Assembly (NCBI GenBank): GCA_009617715.1
Contig: VTFK01000445.1
Location: 62,001-126,000, forward strand
Source: Plectrocnemia conspersa
Lineage: Eukaryota > Arthropoda > Insecta > Trichoptera > Polycentropodidae
Reading direction: 5' to 3'
Length of the DNA: 64,000 bases
This document shows positions 34,791-45,131 of this stretch, one piece after another. A program made the translations under genes and the position numbers. Under the pieces are notes generated by a model. It searched no databases and was not told the origin of the DNA. It was given only the letters and a program-made list of their open reading frames with translations. Position 1 is the stretch's first letter; each line of letters starts with the position of its first letter.

Positions 34791-36635
34791 AAAATTGTAG
34801 AATTTACCATTTTAAAAGGGGACCATATATGATATAAACTTGTTTTAGAAAGAATATTTTTATTAGCTTACAAATAATAATAATAAATTATTATACTAAT
34901 CTCTCTTAGTAAATTGATTAGTGTTTTTATAAATCGATATATTATTCTATAGTTTCAGGTCTCTGGGTATCTGGACAGTAAATGGATCTCTTGGTGCAGA
35001 GGTATTATATTAGGTTAACAATATTTACTTGGCGCACCATACCAATTAATTGTCTTAATATTTAAGATTATAATAAGATTCGTATTCATTATTTGCATCA
35101 AATATTGGCATAATCCATCTTGTTTTAAGTGGTTAGATATCATTCCTACTACTATTACTGTCACAGTAATAATAACACGGTTAATATGAAATTCATCGTC
35201 ACTTCCTTAAACATCCATTATTATATCGTCATTTGTAATTATATGGATAATTTCTAAAAGTAAATCAATATATGTATTTATAAATAATTAAAAATCAGAT
35301 TACTAATTCTTAGTAATTTACTAGCTCGAAAATACATGAAATGTGTAGAGACTAATATTATTATTTGAGTTGCCGCTAAAAATGTCGATACCCAGGTCGA
35401 TGGTTGTCGAGCGAGATAGCGAGCTCTGCTTGCATCTCGCTCTTTTTTTCCGTCATACTAAAATCGTTTTTTTATTTCATAACAGACACACAATAATATT
35501 AAGTAACAATTATGCCCAATTAGAGCATATAATCCCGTTTCATCCTATATCATAAAAAAATATAGATACCATTTGAAGGAAAAAATCAGTTAAAGAGCAA
35601 TAGTAAAACTGTCGCCGTAAAATGCGTATATGCGGCGTTATGTGGTCTTAACACGGCGCGAAACGTCCATGTCCAATTTTACAATAAACTTACACTCGTA
35701 AATTGAAGATTATTGAGTTATTTGCATATGTTAAAAATTGAATATTACTAAAATGTGTTTCCCACAAGTTTTTTTACCATCAATAAATTGAAATTGCCAA
35801 ATTAGCTCCAACACAAAGCCAATAAATGCATTTCAAATTTTGTCGACGTATGAGTGCAACGCTTGGAATACACTCAGATGTCGACTTACGAGCACAAAGG
35901 GTTAACTATATTTGAAAGACACAGAAAATTAATAAAAAGACATTACCTTGACGTGATCGGCGTGGCGGCGCGTCGAAGGACGCCAGCGCCACGCCGCGCC
36001 GATGCAACTAACACTATTGTAAACACTAATTTCAATTATACACTGCTTAATTCTAACACATACACTAAATTACACTATCACTTTATAATTAAAAACATCG
36101 AAAGGGATATTATTATAAAAACACTTATTCGACAAAAATGTAACGAAACAGTTTACGCGTCCGATGTCACATAGCTACTGATTTTTTTTAAATATTTTGA
36201 GTTGTTATAAATCAATTTTTAAACGAGTTCAAGGTTATGCTTCATGTTATGTTTATATAAACCATAACGATTAAAATGTTGCATTAAAGATTGCAAAAAA
36301 AAAAAAAAATTATTCATGTTAGGTAAACCAATTTTGTCGTGCATTTTGCAAAAAATATTTTTTTTAAAGGTTGACAATTTGTCTAATTTTAAAATATTTA
36401 CCTCTAATTCAATTTATTTTAATGGAAGTTATTTGTTTATTTTTAGAATATCTATCTTTCATTCGATTTATTTTAATGCGAGTGTGACACGAAGGTCACA
36501 TTTGTTGTTGTTGTTGACCTTCTAAAAGTGTAATGTCGATGATTTGAAGTTTTATATTATATAAATCTAATTTATATGTGCCAAATTTACATTTTCAAAT
36601 GACGTTCTTCCGTTGAAAATAGTGTAAAAAATATA
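34790..36635 (+). repeat. Body copy B1 of a 1.7-1.85-kb inverted duplication
   Basis: This copy matches 39597-41285 in inverse orientation almost end to end. Landmarks are ACCTCTGCACCAAGAGATCC (inverse) near 35.0 kb, a GCGAGATAGCGAGCTCTGCT block near 35.41 kb, a GGCGCGAAACGTCCATG block near 35.66 kb, a GC-rich GCCAGCGCCACGCC block near 35.98 kb, and a TTGTTGTTGTTG run near 36.50 kb. Both copies keep a roughly 60-codon frame (35370-35555 here) with nearly identical peptides (M-S-I-x-R-S-M-V-V-E-R-D-S-E-L). Its function is unknown, and the frame also overlaps what could be non-coding transposon sequence. Confidence 0.8.
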
Positions 36636-36644
36636 ATATGTTTT

Positions 36645-37014
36645 TTGGGGAGCCATACTTTTGTATGTATGGAATAATTAATAAATAATAATGTTTTCAT
36701 TGCCTAATCATTACGCTCTGGCACATAAAATACTAATTTTACCGCCTATTTCTCGTGAATTTTTATTCTTTGTAAATTTCTCACAATTTACTTATATAAT
36801 ATTTCTTATGCCTAATTTCTAAAATATTCATTACTTGATTTTCTTCAAGTATTTTTGCGCTCTTATGACGCGCTCTTTTTTGACAAACGCTCTTATGACT
36901 GTCTGCGCATTTGACGTACGCTATTTTGTTACAGCGCTACTTTGGTAAACGCTCTTATAAAGCAGCGCTCTTTTGCCGCACGCTTATTTGTCCGCGCTCA
37001 TTTGTGACGTTGCA
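36645..37014 (-). repeat. Right inverted arm of the foldback element
   Basis: This is the reverse complement of the left arm, starting at GAGCCATACTTTTG, passing CGCTCTTATGAC-type units, and ending CTCATTTGTGACGTTGCA just before the second target duplication. Confidence 0.85.
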
Positions 37015-37023
37015 ATGTCCGAG
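37015..37023 (+). repeat. Right 9-bp target-site duplication
   Basis: An exact copy of 34257-34265; together they fix the ends of the element. Confidence 0.85.
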
Positions 37024-37235
37024 TTCTTTATTTTTTATGAGTATCCATAATTGCCCCATACATTTGGATATATTTTCTGATTAAATCTTATCGTTTTTAT
37101 ATAAATATCAACTGATGAACATATAACTTGAACTATAAATAAAATAAATGTCATTACAGAATTAATATTATTAAATATATTATATTATATTGTATTAACT
37201 TTGTCGTAAATATATATAATGGTTTATTGGTGTTT

Positions 37236-37517
37236 TTATTTGAAAAAAAGAGATCTACCTTTGGCAATGTTTTTGACGTTATCATATACTGTCGCTTTTT
37301 TAGCGGTTTTGTGTCCATTTGCTTCCCCAAACTCTTTCCATAGCTCTTGGGCAGCCTATGTCCAATTTAGACCCGAAAGCTCTTTTAAAGGTCCGAGTAC
37401 ACGCAATATCGACGCGATTGCGGTGACTATACATGGAACACTTTGCCACAGTTCCAAGCTGCTACAATAATTCTCTTTCAACGGTTCTTTATCGCATATA
37501 TTAAAATATATTAATTT
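37236..37517 (-). pseudogene. Coding remnant with one in-frame stop, not recognised
   Basis: On the minus strand the frame is open from 37517 down to a TAA at 37236-37238, with a single TAG at 37356-37358. The peptide looks real. It reads S-L-E-L-W-Q-S-V-P-C-I-V-T-A-I-A-S-I-L-R, then G-P-L-K-E-L-S-G-L-N-W-T, the stop, then A-A-Q-E-L-W-K-E-F-G-E-A-N-G and K-K-A-T-V-Y-D-N-V-K-N-I-A-K. It is GC-richer than its flanks. There is no ATG at a sensible place, so it is an exon, a retrocopy piece or a transposon remnant. I do not know the family. The opposite strand also has an ATG frame (37219-37470), which I take as its shadow. Confidence 0.45.
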
Positions 37518-38549
37518 TCAATTTATCGGGAATCAAATTAGGCACAGAAAAAAAATATTTACATATTTTTGTACCTATGTACATAAGCTTTAGAATACAA
37601 GCGAAAATAAAACATTAATTATTTTTATTGCTTTTATAGAAATTTAGAAAATGTTTAATAATAAATAATTATCATATTTATATCATTAAACTTAAATATT
37701 CTAACCACTCTGTTGCTTATTCGTATGTACATACATATTTAGTCATTATATTAACAAATGCCAAAATATTTATTTGTTACAATATTAAAATTCTGCTCCT
37801 GACACGTCCCAAAAAAATCACATTACACATCAAAGCTTTTATTTGGAACTTTCGCGCATATGCTCACTCATCGCCGATACGCTGTTATCTTATTCCATTT
37901 TATTTATTTTGCCATTATATACATATATACACACAAACCGTATTAACATTGTTTATTTCAGTCTCCTGTGTTACCTTTTAACCTGCGTTATGTACTGAAA
38001 GGCTTTACAATATATTTGTCGGTAAATAAACTGTTTAATTATTATTATTTTTATTGTAAATATTTACAGCGCGTTACAGCAGAGAAACAATCGATACCTT
38101 CAAGTATCTATTTTTAATAAATAATAATCAATTTATTAGGTAATCCCAAAGAGAATGTTGTTTATTTAATGAAAAAAAAATTAATAATCTTTTCTCGCCT
38201 CTAGGTCATTTTTTTACTCCATTAACATAAAAGGTTAGAGGCTTTGATTCCAAATATTTCGTTAGTTCCCTAATTTGGTTCCAAATATGTTTCCGTCTAT
38301 AAAGTATTGCAGCAACACAGATATAAGATTTAGTCCTAGATTACCAAATAATAATATATGTTATAATAATTAGATATTAAAAATCATTTTTATTATCAAT
38401 CTAGTTTATATTTTTTTTAAATAAAAAAAGTAAGGTCCATTAAATATTAATAATTAAAAATACACCCTTTTGTATATCCATTCCTTAATCAATTTGAATT
38501 TGGTATGGTATTCAATTATGGAAATGAATATGCACATCTATCTAATATT
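37518..38549. other. AT-rich DNA without recognisable features
   Basis: AT-rich spacer between the complete foldback element and the next, truncated one. Nothing else supported. Confidence 0.6.
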
Positions 38550-39199
38550 GCAACGTCACAATGTCACAAATGAGCGCGGACAAATAAGCGTGCGTAAAAA
38601 GAGCGCTGCGTCATAAGAGCGTTTACCAAAGTAGCGCTGTAACAAAATAGCGTACGTCAACTGCGCAGACAGTCATAAGAGCGCTTGTCAAAAAAGAGCG
38701 TGTCATAAGAGCGCAAAAATACTTTGAGAAATTCAACTAAAAAAAGCTCGACCAGCAGCTGGAGAAGATCCATTACAACTAATTGGTACATATGTATATG
38801 TATACTAAACACAATAATTAATTAAAATACTAAATTAACCCAAGGTCTTGGCCCATTTCTGACCATAGATATAAAAATTTTCGATATACAAACATATATC
38901 ATATGTGTGGGTTTAATAATATATACATTTTCTTACAGTTTTAAATATAAAACATTGATCGTTTAATTAAGAAGAATATATTATATAATATTCGTACTCG
39001 GCCGACATTCGCGATACAGTGAAGTTGTCTAAAATAAATGAAAAAAAGTTCTGACGAGCCATATACCTGCCCTATAACTGTACGCATTTATTCCAAGTCG
39101 GGTCGATAATTATTTGGCAATTTAATGAAATGCTATTTTGTTACAGCGCTACTTATAATGTAGCGCTCATTTGATGCACGCTTTTTTGACCGGCCGCCA
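38550..39199. mobile_element. Truncated foldback element C, opposite orientation
   Basis: A plus-oriented arm (38550-38735) starts TGCAACGTCACAATGTCAC and carries the AGCGC-unit array. A short minus-oriented remnant (39129-39199) ends at ACCGGCCGCC, the other tip type. The interior is only about 390 bp. No matching target duplication flanks it, so it has been rearranged or deleted. It abuts the hAT coding remnant at 39227. Confidence 0.65.
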
Positions 39200-39226
39200 T
39201 TAACAGAAGTATTTAATTTAATAAAA

Positions 39227-39461
39227 TTAATTTTAACTATACCGGCGACAAGTGCTTCTGTAAAAAGATCATTTTCGACAATGAAAAAATTAAAACATTC
39301 AATAGAAATAGTCAAAGTGAGAATAGATTGTCAGCTCTTGCATTGATATCAATCGAAAAAAACTTTTAGACAAATTAAAGAAAGACAATATATTATATTA
39401 TGCGGTTATTGTTGACTTTTGTAAGAAGGAGCGTCGAATAAAATTAATTTTCAAAAAATAA
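39227..39461 (+). pseudogene. hAT transposase C-terminus, frameshifted
   Basis: In successive frames the sequence reads L-I-L-T-I-P-A-T-S-A-S-V-K-R-S-F-S-T-M-K, then R-L-S-A-L-A-L-I-S-I-E-K, then V-I-V-D-F-C-K-K-E-R-R-I, and stops at 39459. This is the hAT dimerisation domain (P.TSAS.ERSFS..K.....RL..L.L.SIE) of the ZMYM1-like type, broken by at least two frameshifts and a stop. About 100 bp after the stop comes the element terminus CGCACGCCAC (near 39566). The upstream part of the gene was lost at the junction with foldback element C. Confidence 0.88.
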
Positions 39462-39567
39462 ATACATAATATGTTTATAAAATAAAGAAAATAAATTTAG
39501 AAATATAGTTTTGTTCCCCCCCCCCTTAACCTCATGCCCCGTTTCATAGTCGCCGCACGCCACTAAA
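39462..39567 (+). mobile_element. hAT 3' terminus
   Basis: The non-coding 3' end of the hAT element above has a C-run (CCCCCCCCCCTTAACC) and ends CGCACGCCACTA. It matches the minus strand of 34671-34790, so two ends of one hAT family are present in opposite orientation, each joined to a B body copy. Confidence 0.65.
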
Positions 39568-39596
39568 TACCATATTATCAATATGTAATAAAAATA

Positions 39597-41285
39597 TATT
39601 TTTTTAACTATTTTCAATGGAAGAACGTCATTTGAAAATGTCGTCAATTTCGCACATATAAATTAGATTTAAATATTATTTTTCATATAAATAAACTTAA
39701 AATAATCGACATTATACTTTTAGGTCAACAACAACAACAACACTCTCGCATTAAAATAAATCGAATGAGAGATAAATATTTTAAAACTAGACAAATTGTC
39801 AACCTTTGATAAAAAATATATTTTTTGTTATCTGAGATGCACGACATTTTAATCCTTATGGTTTATTATGCACGAAATATTTAAAAAAAAATCAGTAGCT
39901 ATGTGACATTAGTCATTGACGGTCGTGTTGCAATGTTGTTTGTCGAATAAGTGTTTTTATAATAATATCCCTTTCGATGTTTTTAATTATAAAGTGATAG
40001 TGTAATTCAGTGTATGTGTTAGAATTAAGCAGTGTATTATTCAAATTAGTGTAGTGTTTAGTTGCACCGGCGGCGTGGCGCTGGCGCTGGCGCTGGCGTC
40101 CTTACCGACGCTGACGCGACGCGGCCCCCGCTACCCGTCACGTCAAGGTTATGTCTTTTTATTCATTTTCTATTATGTGTCTTTCGAATATAGTTAACCT
40201 TTTGTGCTCGTAAGTCGACATCTGAGTGTATTCCAAGCGTTGCACTCATATGTCGACAATACTTGAAATGCATTTATTGGCTTTGTGTTGGAGCTAATTT
40301 TGCCAATTTCAATTTATTAATGATAAAAAAACTTGTGGTAAACACATTTTAGTAATATTCAATTCTTAACTTATGCAAATAACTCAATAATCTTCAATTT
40401 ACGAGTGTAAGTTTATTGTAAAGTTGGACATGGACGTTTCGCGCCGTGTTAAGACCACATAACGCGACCGCATACTTGACAGTTTTACTATTGCTCTTTA
40501 ACTGATTTTTTCCTTCAAAGGGTATCTATATTTTTATGATATAGGATGAAACGGGATTATATGCTCTAATTGGGCATAATTGTTACTTAATATTGTGTGT
40601 CTGTTATGAAATAAAAACGATTTTAGTATGACGGAAAAAAAAAGAGCGAGATGCAAGCAGAGCTCGCTATCTCGCTCGACAACCATCGACCTGAGTATCG
40701 ACATTTTTAGCGGCAACTCAAATAATAATTTTAGTCTCTACACATTTCATCTATTTTCGAGCTATTAAATTACTAAGTTATGTAAAATAGAATTAGTAAT
40801 CTGTGTCTTAATTATTTATAAATACATATATTGATTTATTTTTACAAATTATCTAAATATATAATAATGGATGTTTAAGAAAGTGACGATGAATTTGATA
40901 TTAACCTTGTTATTATTACTGTGACAGTAATAGTAGTAGGAATGATATCTAACCACTTAAAACAAGATGGATTATGCCAATATTTGATGCAAATAATAAA
41001 TACGAATCTTATTATAATCTTAAATATTATGACAATTAATTGGTATATAATATAATACCTCTGCACCAAGAGATCCATTTACTGCCCAGATACCCAGAGA
41101 CCCGAAACTATAGAACAATATATCGATTTATAAAAACACTAATCAATTTACTAAGAGAGATTAGCATAATAGTTTATTATTATTATTTGTAAGCTAATAA
41201 AAATATTGTTTCTAAAACAAGTTTATATATGGTCCTCTATTAAAATTGTAAATTCTACAATTGTTTTATTATAATTTTCATTTTA
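39597..41285 (-). repeat. Body copy B2, inverse of 34790-36635
   Basis: It is co-linear with B1 on the minus strand and keeps the same roughly 60-codon frame (40716 down to 40534). Differences include an expanded GCGCTGGC minisatellite near 40.08 kb (GCGCTGGCGCTGGCGCTGGC) where B1 has one unit, an AACAACAACAACAAC run at 39.72 kb, and scattered substitutions and small gaps. By eye the copies are roughly 85-90% identical in good blocks. The copies are separated by nearly 3 kb of other sequence, so this is not one simple hairpin. Confidence 0.8.
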
Positions 41286-41445
41286 ATTTTTAATTTGATT
41301 TATTTTATACACTTTCTGGATTGATAGTGCAGCAAGGGCATTTAGTATCATACATCATAGGAAATCAAATTTCTCATATGTATTTAATGCGATTCAACGA
41401 CCTGAACGAACATTCAACGTCAGCTTTAGACACGTTCATGCTAAG
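41283..41445 (-). pseudogene. Second hAT transposase C-terminus, frameshifted
   Basis: On the minus strand it reads L-S-M-N-V-S-K-A-D-V-E-C-S-F-R-S-L-N-R-I-K, followed after a frameshift by N-A-L-A-A-L-S-I-Q-K-V-Y-K and a stop at 41283. This matches the same dimerisation-domain pattern as 39227-39461 but is clearly a different, diverged copy or family. It runs directly into body B2, so B2 may be the 3' flank of this hAT element. Confidence 0.7.
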
Positions 41446-42241
41446 ACTATTTTTACCAATTTTAAATCTTGTACAAGTTTCAATAATCTTTTAATGAAAT
41501 CATTTCTTATGATCAATTTAATTATTTTTTAAAAACTGTTTAAATAAATTCCTAAATATTTTGATATGTCCAAATATGGTTTTAATTTCAAATATCATTA
41601 TGGAATAACAGTATTTTCATATTTCCAAGGTATCGGGTTTTGTAATAAGTGCTTGTTCAGCTGTTATGTAAGTGTAATTATTTGATTGCAAAACATTTTA
41701 TTATTCGATTTTGGTGATTATTTTTAATATTTTTCTTAAAAACCACAAAATTCTATGTCAATTTTTATCATCCAAATTATAATGCCTAGAAATACTGGGG
41801 CGATATTCAAAGCTTGTTATAGATAAAAAGGATATTATGTCAAATATTGTAAATCTTACAGTATTATTTATAGTAATCTTCCCGCATTATTGCTTTAAGA
41901 TTCGATTTCGATTTCCGAAAGATATTTAAAATACAGAATTTTTTTGAGCGGCAATGCGTATCAGGAAGTCAAGTGTATCTAGTCCGGTTTTGTGCTGCGT
42001 TATATACACCGTCATACGCGTAAGCTGTACTCGCGAAGATTTTATTTTCGTCAGTTTAATAGTTCGATCGCAGTTAATTTATTTCTAGTTAAAATATATA
42101 TGCAAATCCGCACTAAACAAAGGCCGATACGGATTCAATCTGTATGTATGTTAAATTCGGTCCGAACATTACTAGCTAATATAAAGAGTTTTAAACTGGG
42201 ATTGAAAGTCTTATTGTTCAATCTCACCTATGCGACCGTTA
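41446..42241. other. AT-rich DNA; may hold more decayed hAT sequence
   Basis: If the hAT tail at 41283-41445 has upstream coding sequence it would lie here on the minus strand, but I could not follow it. A GC-richer patch at 41.98-42.18 kb stays open on the plus strand (41992-42342, running into the foldback arm) without a recognisable product. Confidence 0.4.
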
Positions 42242-42655
42242 TGGCAACGTCACAAATGAGCACGGACAAATGGGCGTGCGTCAAAAGAGCACTGCATTAT
42301 AAGCGCTGCGTCATAAGAGCGTTTACCAAAGTAGCGCTGTAACAAAATAGCGTGCGTCAAATGCGCAGACAGTCATAAGAGCGTTTGACAAAAGAGAGCA
42401 CGGCATAAGAGCACAAAAATACTAGGAGAAAATCAAGTAATGAATATTTTAGGAATTAGGTATCCAAAATATAAGTAAATTGTGAGAAATTTACAAATAA
42501 TAAAAAATTACGAGATATAGGCGGTAAATTAGTATTTTATGAGCCAGAGCGTAATGCCGATTAAAATGATTATACAATAAAAATATTATAATTTATTAAT
42601 TATTACATACATATGAAAGTATGGCTCCCCATCCCCATACGTACGATATACATAT
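42242..42655 (+). repeat. Solitary foldback arm D
   Basis: A full-length arm starts TGGCAACGTCACAAATGAGC, with the AGCGC-unit array, the unique part, and the GTATGGCTCCCCATCCCCAT end as in 34266-34655. No inverted partner follows within the window, so this is a solo arm or half of an element broken by rearrangement. Confidence 0.8.
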
Positions 42656-42705
42656 ATTTTGTACTAAAACAAAACGCTGATTTTGAATTTATAATTAGAT
42701 TTGTT

Positions 42706-42850
42706 CTGTAATGTTTCATTAAATTGACAAATAATTATCGACTCGACTTGCAATGAATGTGTACAGTTATTGTGCAGGTATATGGCCCGCTAGACCTTTT
42801 TTCATTTATTTAAGACTACTACACTTTATCGTGAATGGCAAAATCAAGCG
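42706..42850 (+). repeat. Inverse repeat of 38985-39127
   Basis: TTTCATTAAATTGACAAATA, ATCGACTCGACTTGCAAT and GCAGGTATATGGCCCGC match, inverted, the inner part of foldback element C (38985-39127). The repeat links arm D with element C and suggests that the two were one composite or came from the same source element. Confidence 0.7.
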
Positions 42851-44393
42851 AAATATAAATTTTAATTATTTTTACGATATTAAAATCATCTGAAAATAAA
42901 TGTGATAGAAGAGGGTTAAAAATTAATTTTATGAATTTATTTTTTAAAAAAGTTACCAATGATTTTTTTTATTAATTGTAACCCTTTCTCAAATAAAGAA
43001 CATTGGTAAACGATCCCATCTTGTTTAAAATTAGTCGATTAAAGCTTGAAGTAAAAATTGGTGAAACTTTTATTAGAATAATTTAAATCTTGAGTCGTTG
43101 AGCTAGTAAAATAATTTAAATTCGAAGTTTATCCTTTGTATGAATAACTTAAAACTTTTATATTTATTTTAATATTTTAAGTGACATAATTTTAGAAGAC
43201 TTTTAATAGTAAATTATTAATAAAACGTGGCCATTACAATTTAATACGCTAATATACAATTTAATATTATTTAACGAAAAATATAAATTTTAAGGTGTAA
43301 ATAATTTTATAATATTTTATTATTTTATAAAATTACCATTGCTACTGAACTAGATCATTAGAAAGAAGCATTTCGTATTCTTAACGTTTGAAGGAACAAC
43401 AAAGATTTTATTTTTATCATCTGAACTTTTAAGAAAAGTGTACAGTGCCACAAGACAGTATTCTCGTTAACAAGCATGATTGGCTTCAGCATAATGTAAT
43501 ATTTCCTATTGCGGCTAAATATTTGCATATATATTGTATTTATAAAAATGTTCAATCTTACGTTGAATTGAGTAAAGATCCAAGAAAACAGGAGAATATA
43601 CAATCTTAAATTCACCAATGAATCTGTAAGGATTCTTTTAATATAAAGAAAAATAAATTCTACAGATACCCAAATCCAATAAAATAAAAATACAACAAAA
43701 ATAATATTTAATGCGACTTCAATTAAAATTTTATTTATTTTTTTAGAGTTACTATAAAATATGCATTATACAGCTTAGATTCGTGTTTTGATTTATATCT
43801 TAATTTTAAATAAAACTGTAATTGAGTTCAGTTCTTAAAGTCATACACTTTATGGATACGCTATTACGGGTATTAGTATGTGTGTTTACAATGAATATTT
43901 TTAAGGTATAAATACAGGTACTTACGGTATGTTTTTTAACCAATTTTTAACTTTAATTATCATACAATAATTATAAAAAAATTAGCAAAGTTTTTTAATA
44001 AATAATTTTTTTTTTATGAAATTGCTAAAAATATTTTGTAAAAATCTAGTTATATCTGTCTATTATATAGTTACATATGTAAACTTCAAAACTTATATTT
44101 AAAAATGTGTTGGGCAGCTTTTTATTAAATAACCTATAACAGATTATAAATTTTGATGTTGTAGAAATTCATAGATATTTCGTCCGCATATCAAATAAAA
44201 TGAAGTCTTAGTACCTATCCATATCTCAGTTAATATTTCGTGTTAGTTTATGTTAAAAAATAACATGCTTAGAAGGTCAATACCTTGTTCGTCTTTCGTC
44301 ATCTTTAAATCACACGTCTAATTTGGAAAACGGTCTAAATTTAAACTTTATAACCCACTAAATCGTTTAAAATCTTATTCGGGTCAAGATCGT
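42851..44393. other. AT-rich DNA without recognisable features
   Basis: AT-rich. A minus-strand frame at 43358-43618 (86 codons) is Ile/Leu/Phe/Asn-rich and looks random. Confidence 0.55.
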
Positions 44394-44687
44394 TCAGATG
44401 TTTGCATTCGATCTGGTAAACGTTGCGAAGGTGTTATAATTATACGACTTCCACCTCGTTATCCATAAATTTTCCGGATCGAACGGCCGTTTCGTGTCGA
44501 ACAACGCATCGCGGTGTGGAATGATGTATTCGCGTGGGCCGCACAAATCGGCCGTGCGAATCAAAGTGTACAATAAAATTAGGTCGGAGAGCTTTTGTGA
44601 GATGCTCGTTCTCAAAATCGGCTCAAATGCGTCAATCGGCCCGATGATGATACATCGAATTTGTATATGAACGATATAAATAACGTG
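44394..44687 (-). CDS. Candidate exon or gene remnant, not recognised
   Basis: An unusual island: about 45-50% GC in a 27% GC background, open on the minus strand for about 98 codons with a final TGA at 44394-44396 and no in-frame ATG. It begins just after an acceptor-like ATAAACAG. The peptide includes I-I-I-G-P-I-D-A-F-E-P-I-L-R, S-Q-K-L-S-D-L-I-L-L-Y-T-L-I-R-T-A-D-L-C, R-E-Y-I-I-P-H-R-D-A-L-F-D and P-F-D-P-E-N-L-W-I-T-R-W. Composition and residue pattern look like genuine protein. The plus strand is also open for about 75 codons, so strand is not certain. An internal exon, an inserted gene fragment or an old integrated element are possible. I cannot name a family. Confidence 0.4.
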   Translation of the reverse strand, partial: HVIYIVHIQIRCIIIGPIDAFEPILRTSISQKLSDLILLYTLIRTADLCGPREYIIPHRDALFDTKRPFDPENLWITRWKSYNYNTFATFTRSNANI

Positions 44688-44897
44688 CTGTTTATAAATT
44701 CAACGGAGATATAAAAATAATATGGAAGCTATTGTTGAAAACGAGCTTTAACATAAATGCAGCTATTTATTTTTAGTTTATTCAATAGATATAGGAATAC
44801 AAAATAAAAAATATTAAAAATATCTATTCATAATATTAACTTGGTAATTAGTCATGTTTTTTTTGCTGCTCAGAGTTGCCATATAATTAACTTTCAG

Positions 44898-45131
44898 TCC
44901 ATGTCAAAATCAATAAAATAGTGCCATCGCAATGAAAATTCTCGATTATCAAGCTTTTATATTAAGAATTTTACAATAATATAACGAAAAGTGAGAATCG
45001 AATAAAGTACATCTAAATCAAATTTTGCCCAATAGGAGGGCGCAAAAAACAATTATCCCTTCTCAGAAGTCAAAAATCCACGTCAAAAGTAATAAAATCG
45101 TGCCGTCGCCGTCGCAGTGAGAACGCTCGGT
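44898..45131. repeat. Short direct repeat, about 50 bp, 175 bp apart
   Basis: 44898-44947 (CCATGTCAAAATCAATAAAA, TAGTGCCATCGCAATGA) is repeated at 45076-45131 (CCACGTCAAAAGTAATAAAA, TCGTGCCGTCGCCGTCGCAG). The second copy is GC-richer and has an extra CGTCGC unit. This is probably part of a decayed repeat element. Confidence 0.55.

Larger units (their letters stand above)
34266..37014. mobile_element. Complete foldback/Mutator-like element with long inverted arms
   Basis: A 2.75-kb element is bounded by an exact 9-bp target duplication. The left arm, about 390 bp (34266-34655), and the right arm, about 370 bp (36645-37014), are inverted copies. They start with arrays of degenerate 15-18-bp units of the type TCATAAGAGCG / CAAAATAGCGC and continue into a shared unique part ending near GTATGGCTCCCC. 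Between the arms lie a hAT-type terminus (34671-34790) and body copy B1 (34790-36635). No transposase of the 9-bp-duplicating type is encoded, so the element is non-autonomous. The two outermost tips differ (GGCGGCCGGTC against TGCAACGTCAC), which is unusual for simple terminal repeats but known for foldback elements with array-built arms. Confidence 0.8.

Noticed and set aside
36300..36312. A-run as a retroposon poly-A tail
   Set aside because: It is present inside body B1 of the foldback element and has no retroposon sequence or target duplication next to it.
37219..37470. Plus-strand ATG frame of 83 codons
   Set aside because: The minus-strand frame across the same bases has a more protein-like pattern; the plus frame is Ser/Phe/Leu-rich as expected of a shadow.
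41992..42342. Plus-strand 116-codon frame, the longest outside the poly-Gly exon
   Set aside because: No ATG start; the second half reads through the AGCGC-unit foldback arm, so the length is an artefact of the array.
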